Below, piece by piece: positions 23,404 to 36,200 of a stretch of DNA of 64,000 nucleotides (within the stretch, counting starts at the first letter, position 1; every line of letters starts with the position of its first letter). Position numbers and translations under genes: made by a program. The notes under the pieces are model-generated. The model had not been told where the DNA came from and made no database searches. It was given only the letters and a program-made list of their open reading frames with translations. The DNA is from Apostichopus japonicus (taxonomy: Eukaryota > Echinodermata > Holothuroidea > Aspidochirotida > Stichopodidae), in assembly GCF_037975245.1 (NCBI RefSeq), contig NC_092575.1, positions 25,223,841 through 25,287,840 on the forward strand, read 5' to 3'.

Positions 23404-23803
23404 TTGTGTTGGATTATCAATCCATCACATATTGAATAAACTTTGTTCAATGATTTGAGATTTGAATTGCGTTGTGTGAACTTTTGGCTCTGTGACTTTA
23501 AAATAAATCTCTGTGAGATTTAAACACCCTTTGGAATATAATATTTTCAACTACTTATTTTGACCCATCCATATCACCCCACTCCCTCCCCAACAAAAGA
23601 TGGTTTTCCTGGAATACAAATAAGAAATGTTATTGCCATATATCTAACTGACCCATCATATTCCTGAAAGAAATTGAGGCACTGAGATTTTCACAAGAAG
23701 ATGTAAACCATCCCTTCTGAATCTTACCTCATAGCTTATTACTACATAATAGGGCAATGAAGGGAGTGTTAATTTAGATGCTACGTCAGCCAAAATTCTT
23801 CGT

Positions 23804-24203
23804 CTATTGCGACTTCAGTGTAATAACGCTAATACTAGTACTACAAGTACTATATAGTGCTCGATCGTGCTTCCTCCAAAGGATCACCACTTGTCCCACT
23901 GGAGGTTTCCTGTTCCCCGATCTGGTGTTCGGAGTTTTTAATGTGGGGTACTTGCCAGGAAGAACGACTCGTTTATGTCGACCCGTTGAAGCCCATTTGT
24001 TTGATTTCAGTAGAAAGGAGGGATCGTAGTCTGCTTCCGTGAAGTGTTCCCTACATACAGAGCTGTTTACTGGCTGAAGTGAAATTGAAGTGAAATCGGC
24101 GCTAGTGTTCTGCACTAACTTGATCATAATCGCCATGTTTATTTCGTCCTTCGTTATGGGTTTTGACATTACTGCAGCCCCCAACAACACAACGGACCGG
24201 CAT
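23804..24203 (-). pseudogene. THAP-domain protein with a frameshift
   Basis: THAP is a C2CH zinc finger that binds DNA, often derived from transposases. The minus strand starts at ATG 24203 with MPVRCVVGGCSN, giving the first Cys pair (C-x4-C). The reading then has to shift frame around 24158-24164 (in TCAAAACCCA) to reach the rest: IKLVQNTSADF, then SSVCREHFTEADY with the C..H pair, and finally GKYPTLKTP, the counterpart of the AVPTIF box. Without the shift the first frame stops shortly after. It is either a pseudogene or a sequence error. It lies tail-to-tail with the P2RX7-like remnant. Confidence 0.6.
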
Positions 24204-25132
24204 TTTTCTCGGATATTTTACATGTTGTAAAAAAAGAAGATTAGCTTAGCTTATGTTAAAGATAGCTTAGCTTATGTTACATTAGGACTCCTCAATTACT
24301 AAGAATGTATTATGCAGTAGCTAGGTGTGCGTGACTCCTAAGCCTATACAGTACCTCACTGCAACTTTGAACCGCTACTCAGTCGATTAGCGCGACTTCG
24401 TACATTTTCCCAATTATTTACCTTGTCTTTTAGCTGCATATTGGTGCGCGAAAAATATTGCTATTCCTCCATTACACTGCCTAAATCAGAGCGATCTGAA
24501 ACGCAATTAACATCTAAGGATGAAAGAGCATCTATCTTCAACTCGCAACTGGTGTTGAGTGAAAATCTTTGCAAAAAATCCTAGCAGCAATAACAGCAAA
24601 CTTGTCTCAAAACTCCTTAAATTGTTGTATATTTTGCGAATTATGAGTGAAGGCATGTAGAAAATGTCTTAAGAGATAATTTAGGAGATGTTTGGCCAAC
24701 TTAAGTGCATTTGGTATTCTGACACCAAACATTTTAACAATGCTTATTGTTAGAAGTCAACCTGCATATACTCTACTCTGCAGGGGTTGCCTGCGCATAA
24801 CCAAGCCGTCTTGATATGGACAGTTAATTTTGGTTTTAGTTGGTTGAGAAATTAACATATGAACACAACATATTTATGAATGCCTGTAAAACGCAAACTT
24901 ACTTCGCAAGCTTAAGCCCAAAACAAACACACAGGCACACGCCCGCACGTCATCACCACTGCATAAGTTCATTTTGCCTTTGGCAAGGAATAAAAAATGT
25001 AACAAATTATAATGTTCTCTTTTAATCAGATGATATTTTTGATCCCACTAGAATATGCTACCAATGGTCTGATATTGTTGCAAACTTACGGAAAATGTTT
25101 GCCAACCTCGCATAAATGAAATAACTTGGTTG

Positions 25133-27235
25133 TCACTTGAAACACAAACCTGAAGAGGTTGATAAGCCATCACTTTCGACATGGAGCTCCCCGGGTGTTC
25201 TCTCAACTTCAGATGGTCTCTCATCTTGATGGATAGGTTCTTCAATTGATCTCCTACCTTCTTGCGAATTATCTCCATGCCTCTGTTCGTAGTGGTGATC
25301 ACCTGATGTAAGATAAATCAATGTACAGTGTTAATATCATACAAGTTCCATCATTATAGTTATCAAGGTTGTAAATTAGTGACTATAGTTATCCAGACAA
25401 CATTACACTTCTTTATGTTAGAACCAATTCTAAAATGTCACGAAAGATACTTCATTTCTAATTGGTGATGAAGTTATTCTTTGTCCAGATTTATTAACTG
25501 ACAAGTTATTACCTTAATGCTGGTATGATATGATATTTTTTAATATTATTATGGTTATAAAGTGAAGTGTTAATTTTAACATTCCATACAATCTTCCAGA
25601 GGAACAATCTGGACTTTACTCTACAGTACTATTGTCTCAACTTAACTAATGGCTTTTCACTACTTTATCGTCCAACAACTGATTATTAGGTTGTAAGCAA
25701 TATGGCACAACTATTTATATTAAATATATTGGAACCCTGAAACCTTTACTTTGGTGATGGGTACTAAACTTGTCAGTCATTGCAGACAAAAGGTATCACT
25801 GCCATTTTAGCACAGTGTATGTAGCACACTATGTACTGTAGCTGCTAGGGTCAGTGCTGATGTGGTAACTGTGGAACTACTTGGGGTGATCAGCTTCCCT
25901 AGTGAACCTCCTTCACTAATAGACATTTACATATATAGCTCTAGATGGAGATGTTCAACAGCCAAGCTGACACTCAGGAATTGAGAAGCCATGGATTATA
26001 TTTGCTGAAGCATGAAGTTGGGTATACATGTGTTGAGTTTGAAAATGGAAAGTTCTTGAAGAAAGTATGCTAGAGCAGCCAGTTTTGTTTTTAAAGAGCT
26101 ATCAAGCTATGAAACATTCACCATGTAATCTGCATAATGATAACTTTTCAATTGGAATGCGTAATATACAACTGGCATGTATCATGCCAACAGGATTCTT
26201 ATATCCCTCTGTATATATAGCATGCCGATCTCTTTTCTTATTGTCTAGGCTCCCACTGTACACTGACCTGATATAGAGAACACTGTGGTGTATCACCCGC
26301 TGCAAGAACTTGATAACAATTTAAATAAGTTTAGTTTTCATTTTAATCTTTCACAATCTACTGCAAAATGCAGAGTTGATTGTGAGCAAAGTTTATGGAT
26401 CACCTGACTGTGTTATTCATAATCCTTGGGAGATGTAATCTTTCACTTATTGTCCTGAGTATGATAAATATCAATTCTTTCTATAGAATGTTCCTCCTTC
26501 TATCTCTAAATCTCGTTTTACTACAGAATGCACCCGAATACTATACTTGCACACTCTTTGTCCCTGCATCTATACTATGGGCATAAGCTTCCATCTCGTC
26601 CTGTAACGCTGTGTTTTACCTGTACCTCTATTTTACAGCCCTGCTCTTTTTCATCTTAGCTAATGTTTTTAAATGTAATAAAGGGACATCCAAAGTATGT
26701 AATTTCGGGAAGCTACACATTTGGGATATACTTTGTTTGCTAATTACAAATTACGAATATGAGTAGGTATACAGGCACATCTTTAAAGATTGATAATTCC
26801 ATTGACAACAGAGACTTCTTCAGGCCTATAGGAAAGGATAACAACAATTGGATTTAGTGAGCCATCTCCCATTTTATATATTGACAATTTCTAGCTTTTT
26901 TTGACAAAATTAACTTGTCCCCAATTTTTCTCACTGTTTGTACTTTCAATAAAGTTGCATACCATCTAAAATTATTTAAAACTGTCTTATTATTCTTACT
27001 TACTTCGTTGGATAAACTGTTGGTACAGGTCCGTTCGACCAGCTGCTTTCAAAGCCTCTCCCGCCAATTTATAAGTTGCTTTCTCTCCTTTCAAGGACTT
27101 CCATGAGACTAACATCTGATAAGCTTTTTCCTGTGTGGGTAGGGTACGACTTTGGATGTCCGAAAGCGTTGCCTCTGTAATTCCAAGTGTTCTGCCAACA
27201 TCCAGCCATTCATGACGAAAATTTTTGGACAAATT
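25133..27235 (-). other. Death-domain exon and terminal exon
   Basis: Exon 27004-27235 encodes HEWLDVGRTLGITEATLSDI, then MLVSWKSLKGEKATYKLAGE and ALKAAGRTDLYQQFI, a complete Death domain. The strong donor GTAAGTAAG follows at 27003. The last exon, 25133-25302, encodes a Glu/Ser-rich tail ending GLCFK and stops at 25133-25135. Confidence 0.75.
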
Positions 27236-30200
27236 CTTTTAGAAAGTATCAAAGAATAATTTGATTTCATTTTCAGAAATACAGCATATTTAACTCAGAA
27301 ACATTACATTTAGCAATTAAACAACTGGTTTTGGTATGCGTTGTGATCAAAGCTATAATTTTGTAACAGCTCATGTGTCTCTTTCTTGTTGTTTTTTTGC
27401 ATCTCATAGGCACCTTTTCTACTTACAATATGATAAAGTAAACCAAACAGAAACCAGTGACCGTGAAACACAGCTAACCTGTACCATATCAACTGACTTT
27501 GTGTACCAGTCATGTGTAGGTTTTATGTTCTTGTTGGTAGTTCATAAATCTCTCCTAAAACATGGAATCAACTGACATCAATTTTTGTGAAACAACCCTT
27601 GTGTACCTTTCTTGTTCATGTTGGTAGTTTATGCAACTCTCCACTTATAATGACATAAAAAAAAAATGTTTCCGACTGACAAGCCTAAGAGCAGTCTTTA
27701 GTAGCTGACGGGGTCATCTTCTTATTGAAAGTAACTCAGTTTACCTGAATGGTATCACCACTGACTTGTCACTTATTTATTTCATGAGCCAAGATCGAGT
27801 AAATTTACCTGCAAGGTAGCAGTTGTCACAACACAGTCTGGTGCTTCAATTCCAGCTGTGGATCTTTCCAGTCTTTCATCTTCCTGTCTATTTGATGTGC
27901 TAGGCTGTTTAGCACTTGAAAGGTCAGGTGCCTAGTTAAGAGTAAACAGTATATTAGTGTAAGCTCTAAACACAGTTTGTAACTAACTCTACAAAACACA
28001 ACAACAAGATAAGACAATGTAATAGTTATTATTGGCAATACTAATATTGCCATCATACATTCAGCTGGGTTATGATAATCCAGAACCAGGTGCTTTTCAT
28101 AGAAACAGTGTTATATGGATGTTCGGTAAAACTTAAGTCAAGTTGTTTTTCCTGATAGACGTTGAGATGGTGGTGTAGCCTATATTTGTGCTATTTATTG
28201 TCCGTCATAGACATTCCAGTGCTATAGGAGAACTTTTATAAGGTGGACCAGTGGCTAAGCAGAAAGTAAGATGTTTTAGTGAACTATAATTTACAATAAT
28301 ATCTGGGCGACGCCGATACTTCTCACTTTTGACGAGCACAGCTGACAAGACGCAGCAAAAATCTTAAACAAAGTTCTTCAAAACATTGACATTTTATTCA
28401 CAGCTTTTTAATAGCTCTTGTGGAAAGTAATCCTTCTGGTCCCTACATTGTCTTCCACACTGACCTAGAACTTATCTTATGTACTTCCTAATTCACATTG
28501 TTTATTAATGACTTTAATTGAGCAATTTGTGATGTTAGGAAATGTCTTGGAGGATTTAGTTGCACTTTTCTTAGTCTTCTATTGACATTTGAACTCTGCG
28601 ATTGTTCAGAAAATTCTATACTTAAATCTGACAAGTGATAACCCATGTACCATATCACGGCTTGAACATATTGAGTTTAGTGTATGCATCAATTTACTTC
28701 TTTCAAAGAACTTTTCCAATACTAGTGCATAACATACAAAGTTTGGTTATCTATTTTACAAAATACATCTACTCTAGTCTTTCTTTGTTACCATTTTGTA
28801 TTCCTTACCCGAAAGCAAAAGGAATCTATGCGATGGTGATTGCGTGTGTGTGTGTGTATGTGACGCCCTTGGCTCGTAAACATGATAACTCAACAATGGC
28901 AAGTTGGAGTGAAGTCATACTCGGTACACAGATGCGCCATTCTTAGTAGAAGAACCCTATTGATTGTGGTGCTCATTTCATGAATAATAATGAGGTCACT
29001 TGGTCGAACGTAAAAATCTTCAAATGCTAATAACTCCGCAGCCAAAAGTCAGAATTAATTTGTACTTGGTATTAATATGTTGGTAGATAGCGGGTACATT
29101 TTGAAATATGTTCATGTTGATATTATGCATATTTATTAGGAAGCGGGGCTTAACATGTTTTTCACTAAAATAGCTTGTAAACACGGTAACTGAACAACGA
29201 CAAGTTGGACTAAAGTCATAGTTTGTACATAGACGCACCAGAGTGTGTAGATGAACCCTATTGATTTTGGTTCTCATCTCATGAATAATAATGAGGTCAC
29301 GTGGTCAAACGTGAAAATCTCCAAATGCTAATAACTCCGCGACCGAAAGTCAGAATTTATTCATACTTAGAATTAATGTGTTGGTAGATAGTGGGTACTT
29401 GGTATCATAGGTTCAAGTTGATATGATGCATATTCATTAGGGGGCGGGGCTTAAGTTTATTTTAACTAAAATAGCTTGTAAACACGGTAACTGAGCAACG
29501 ACAAGTTGGATTGAAGTCATAATTGATACATATATGTGCCGTAGTGAGTAGAAGAAATTCTATTGATCTTGGTGCTCATCTCATGAATAATAATGAGGTC
29601 ACAGGATCAAATGTGAAAATCTCCAAGTGCTTATAACTCCGCAACCGAAAGTCAGAGTTTATTCATACTTGGAATTAATGTGTTGGTAGATAGTGGGTAC
29701 ATGGTAATATATGTTCAAGTTGATATTATGCATATTTATAGTTGAGCGGGATTAAGTATATTTTCACTAAAATAGCTTGTAAACACGGTAACTGAACAAC
29801 GACATGTTGGATTGAAGTCATACTTATATGCGCCATGCGCCATAGTGGGTATAAGTGCCCTATTGATTTTGGTGCTCATCTCAAGAATATTAATGAGGTC
29901 ACAGGGTCAAATGTAAACATTTTCAGAATTGAATCATACTTTGTGTGAAGGTGTTGGTAGATAGCAGGTACATGATAATGTATGTTCAATGTGATGTTAT
30001 GCACATTTATTAGGGGGCAGGGCTTGAGTTGATTTGTGCTAAAAATAGCTTGTAAACATAGTAAGTTAACATATTCAGTAGGTAGGTCCACATCCAGTGA
30101 AAGAACCTTGCTGATCAATGTAATCAACAATGACGAAAGCCTGGATTTAAAATCTCAATTGGCAAGGAATCACAATAAGCCAACTGTCTTTCTGGTTCAA

Positions 30201-33200
30201 TTTAAACACACACAAAAACAGTAATCAAAAAGTAGTTGAAACAGTCATTAAATAATCTTCAAAACTTAAACATCCTTTTCGCTATGTTGGATACACAATA
30301 TTGTTGGTTTAGTTAACTGGAATATTTCATTACAAACAAATGCAGAAAAAGTAATCTGCATCTGAGCATCATTATTAAGCTGGATCTATTTGATTAAGTT
30401 CAAACCTTGAGCAGGAAGGTGTAGTCCTCAAGATTTGGAGCTTGGCCGGCTTTGAAAAGACACGTGCAAGTATCTGTTCCCTTAGGTTCTGTTCTGTTCA
30501 GCACAAATGTGCAAAAAGTCCCTTTGTTAATGGCAACTTTTTCAAAGGATATCACCTGAGGTAGAATAAAAAGAACTGAATACATTCTTCGACAATTTAA
30601 CTCCCTAGCATTAACTAATTTTAAGTTCAAACATTTGCTTTACAACGGATATGATTTGGTGCTCTAAATGTGTAATCAACTTATGCATAGCTACAGTACT
30701 CATTGTTGAATGCTTTTAGTTCTAGAATTGACCACGACATAGAATTCTTCACTCTGTAGAAGTTTAAATGACTTCTAATTTTTATTGCTACATGGGTGAG
30801 ATGTGTAACTTTCCTATTTAGTTAGCTTAATAATTAATCAGTTCAAAATTTACAAATTCAAAGTTTTAATTTAATGTATGACCTGTTTCATAGTTGACAT
30901 TAACATACCTGTGGGTTGATTCCTTTACTGCAGTTCCAATTCATTGGTTCAAATTTCTCTAATGATATGGTCAAAGGTTTCCCATCTTTTTTAAAAACTG
31001 TGGGTTGTTCATGTAGCAAACTTGCATTGTTACGTTTGGGAACCTTTGAAAACAGAAAGATAAGCAGATGATCACACTAAAGGAAGGATAACAGATATAT
31101 AAATTCAATTACAACATTCAGCAATGAATTTAACTCACCTCTACACAAGTTACTAAATCCCAGTAATAGCCAATATCAAGATACATGGATTCTGTTGGAC
31201 CACAGCGTCCAGCAGCATACACGACAATGTTCTTGGCTTCGACTATTTTGTCAAGAATTTCAATTTTCTCCCAGCTAAAACGTTGAATCTCAATCACACA
31301 ATTGTGCTCACCCAGCTCATAATGAGTATTGGACTGCTCCTCCCATTGCGGCTCGTTACCTAACATAAAAATAAAGAAGAATAAAATGAAAAAGAAAGTC
31401 GCACATTGTGATTTCAAACCAGGTATCTCATTAACAAACTCACTCCCATGACTAATATGCATCCTTTATTGGCATTGGAGAAAACACATTTGTCAGGCAT
31501 AGAGCATCCAGTAGGTGGAGAGCTGTGTACTTCGAAAACTATAACTGAGATCTTCATATACTTTGGTTACAAATTGCACATTCAAGCAATACATTCCATG
31601 TACAAAGTTCCATGAAGTTAGTACCTAATGTGAATTCAAAATAGAAATATTAATTCAAAATTTGGGAAGGAACTACACTGTTTTATTCTGCTTTACATTC
31701 ATTCCCACAAGCAATTCAGTTTTCTTACAAAACATCCCATCAATTCAATACCTACCCTTGAAATTCAAGGATCATTCTCATATCATGAGTTTAAATAAGG
31801 CAAACATGGTTATTTTTTAAGATTTCAGGGATTAACTCAGGGCTTTCACCATAAAACACCAATCTCCACAAATGTTATGATGTAAGTACCCTTCTACAAA
31901 ACTTGGCAACTTCAACACCTGATCGACAAGTTCAATACTAGACTCGCTACCGGCATTTATACATCTACAATACTTGCATTGGAAGCATGATAAGTTCTGA
32001 CTTTAAAACACCAACAGGTAATATTGCTTGCCAGTAGTGCATGGCAATTACAAAAGAAAACTACATAATTTACATTTATATTTCACACAAGTTTCACGCC
32101 TAAAATTACAGAAAGTGAAATGTCTTCAGTACAATTTACCTTCTTTATGATGACTTCTATATATCTTTGCTTTCCATTCACATCCTTTCTTAAGAACCAA
32201 GCAATGAGGTAAAGTCAATTTAGCTGGCTTCAGAAGATTCAGGTTGCTAGGCAGAAGCTCAACCACCAGTGACGAGTTACTAGCAAATGTAAGCGATTCA
32301 CTTTCGAGATGGGGTGGAATAATTATCATCTGAATGAACTGCTCCCCTACTAGAGCCCCAGAAGGTATTTCCAAGCTGACCCCAGTATCTGGAATGTCCA
32401 ATCTTCCTCCTTCCTTGTTAATCATCAGCATTACGCCCAGGGAATTGCACAAAACGTGATCTGCAATGTACACAAATATTAGAGAGGATAAGCTTGACAA
32501 CAGAAATCTAATTGCAAGTAGCTGTTCATGCAGCCACTCTACGTCTTCAACATATAATATGTGGACAGAGACTGCACATGTTTATGATCAATCATTGAAT
32601 CAGGAATATGATTCAAAATCTGAAACATACTGCCCTTCTCATGTTTTGGCAATATTACACATGAATAGGTTTCACATTACTTAATTCTTGAAGTACCTCA
32701 TAGAAAGAGAAACTAATTGTTGACTAGTAATAACAACATATATATTTTATAGCGCTTAAGTTACATAAAAGAATGTATCTCAAAGTGCTTTACATGGGAC
32801 TAGAGTAGAATCTTAAGAAGTACAAATGTAAGATGCATACAGAGTGATAAAAGGAATAAAGTAGTCAAAGCAAAATTAGATACTAAAGGAATAAAATCAT
32901 TAATCATTAAATCATCGATAAATCATTGATAAGTTATTGAAACTGACACAAACAAGGTTAAGACAAATAACAAGATCCCAAGGGCACTATAGTTCCTTGC
33001 TTTTAAGGAATATTTACAAGGGGAGCAGCACTGTCCTAAAATTGTTATGTGGTCCGATGTACACAGACAATATTATCGCCAAAATTATCACAAATCCCCC
33101 GTTGGTCCTTTTGAGAACCTGTTGAGGACCAGGTGTCTGATATGAGCAAGAGTTGGCTCTTTTTACAGAACTCACAGAATCATCTGAACTGTACTTATTA

Positions 33201-36200
33201 AGATTTTTAACAAAACCAAACAAAACCTTGATCTCTAATAACTTAGGACACAAATGTTGCAGAGGAGTCAATTCAGAGAGACAATTTAGATCGGAATGTG
33301 CCCACGAAAATTCGAGGAATCGACTTGAAAGAAACTATAGAGGTCACTGGAGGTCAACCTGAGGTCAAAGGTCACCCAAATGCAGGTCGACTGTTGGATT
33401 GCAATAGCGTAACTCCCAACCTTGATGGACATTTGGTTCTTAAGTGATTGCAAAAATAATAGTTTTTGACCACTATGGATCACATGACTGTTATGTTTTG
33501 AAACCATCCCTAACCCCATTCACAGCTAGTCCACAAATGTCAATCATATCATCCCCTGTCAGTGGTAGTTTCACAAGTTATTGAGAAAAAAAAACACATT
33601 TTGACCCATAAATGACCTTTGATGACTATTGATCACATCACGGTTATTTTAGAAAATATGCCCCTACTTTATTAACAACTTGTCCTAATATACCAGCCAT
33701 GTCAGACTTTGTGACTAGAAGTTGTTGCAAAAATTAGCACAAGTTGGCAGTTTTTTTGCACATAATCAACCTTGAATGACCTGATTGTTTTTATCAAAAA
33801 TGTACCTCTTGATGATGTGCACTTTGTCCTAAAATTTGTTTGGCCTAAAATGTACACACATAATGTTATTGCTAGAAAGGTATCAAAACCAACCTTTGGC
33901 CCCTCATAACTTGAGAACTGGGTGTCCGATTGAAGCGGGAGTTGGTTTCCTCTATAGAGCACAAAGAGCTTTATCACATATCAAAATATTGACAAATTTG
34001 TTTTGTTTTGCCCCGTATCTCCTAAATATTCTGACTTTATTTTTCAAACTTTGACCTTTTGACCTCACGGTCCGACATAGTTTAGGTTGACACACTGATT
34101 CCAAAAAGCAACATGACAAGTCTGTACGACCATCCTAACTGTACTTATCAAAAAAAAGAATTGACCTCTGATAACTTCGCACACGAAGGTCGCACAGGGG
34201 TCAACCAAGGACGATTTTGATCGGAGGGTACCTTTGAGATCTGATTTTGGCCACGAAAATTCAATTAACCAAAGAAACTGATAAAGGTCACCGGATGTCA
34301 AACTGAGGACAAAGGTCACCTAGATGCGGGTCGACTCCTGGATTACAATAGCGTAACTCCCAACCTTGACGGACATTTCGTTCTCAAGTTATTGCAAAAT
34401 ACTAGTTTTTGACCCCTAATTGACCTTTGTTGACCTTGGATCACATGACCATTATGTTTGGAAACGATCCCTTACCCCATTCACAACTACTCCCAAAATC
34501 TCAACCATGTCGGACCCTGTCAATGGGAGTTATTGCTGTTTTTAATATATTGGTTTTTGGCATCTAACTGACCTTTGTGGGCACCAAAAACAATAGGGAT
34601 CTTCCTCTTACTATGGGCTATCCACCCACCAAGTTTGATCATGATGCATCATTTCCTTATTGAGATATCGTGTACACAAGCCAAGCGTCACATAAACACA
34701 CACACACACACACACACGCCAAGTTGAATGCATAGGTTCCTTACTTTGCAAAAGCAAGGAACCAAAATCAAGATCATTCATTAAAGTACATGATAAAAAT
34801 ATGAGTTTTAAATGCAATATGAGGTGTTTGGAACTACCTGATCTGGCAAAACCCTAATTAAGGAAATTTTACACTTACAAGGGTGAAGATATCATATTTG
34901 TTCAATGATACTTTTAGTGGTTGCTGTAATGATATCTCAACATGAAAACCCTCAATCACATGACTTAAGCAGCTCTGCAAGAATCATGTGTCTCAATTTC
35001 CTTCTTGTCTTTCTTTATTTAAAAGTAAAGGACTCTCAACAGAAAGTTGGAAATTTGTGAAAAATATGTTGCTGAACGTTTTTGTACCAAATAAGCTAAT
35101 TTAAAAATGTAACTCCAGCTGAAATCTAAAAGCATCTTTTTGCATCCTTTTTTACCGATTTTCTCAACCTCATTGACACCACGATGCCATAACGACATAC
35201 ATAACTAGCTTATCTATTCAAATCTAACTTCAAATGGTGGAATAAAAGTTCTTGTTTTTTCGAAGATATTATCCGTTAGGATTGCAATAAACCTCGCCCA
35301 TATGAATATTTACATTCTATGAATCTCATTGAATGAGGTAAATAATTTTTACTTCGCAGGCGTCTGAAGCAACCTATAGTACACCAATATGTACTACAAC
35401 ACCATGTTTTATTTGTGTATTATGTCTAGGGCTGTGATATCAATGCAACTTTTTCAGCAATGGCTCATAAATAACATGTTAGCTATTCACTGATTGGTTG
35501 CATGCAAACTAGTGGATTTTGGAAAATGCATGCAATTACTTTTAATGAGGAATTTGTCAGGAGACACTGTACTCATTACCTGAAGAAGTCATTAATTACT
35601 CGCCAATTTACGCTCTTGGCAGGGTAAAAACTTTGCTACCTTTGTTTGCTGTTTTGTGATAAATATATGTAAAAAAAACTTGATGGACATGTCAAAAGGG
35701 TGGGAAAATGGCGACAAAACACAAAAAGCTGCCGTAAGTTTTGTAGTCTATTAAAATTTGTCAGTAATTTGACATATTTTGATGATAATTGTAACCTTTG
35801 CATTCATGCTGGAGTATGTGTGAGCGTTTGTGAAGCCCAGCTTGTAAACACAATATCTGGAGAAGGGAAGACCAACTTCCATTTTTGGTGTGCCACATTG
35901 AGTACCACATTGAGTGCAAGAAGACTATAGTTTTTGGTCAAATGTCATTTTGGGTCATCAAAGGTCAAATTTGAAAACCTTGTAAACATGATATTGCAAG
36001 AAGGGAACCTTGGACAGATCTCATATTTGGTTTGTTGATGTACCACATCAAAATTAAGGAGCCTATTATTGCTTTGGTGGAAGTCATAGGTTATTTGAAG
36101 TCAACAAAGGCCAAACATTTTTATTACTCCCCTCTTACCTGTCTCTCTACACTAACGCACCTTCCTAAACATAATATTGTAAAAAAAACTTGGACAGATC

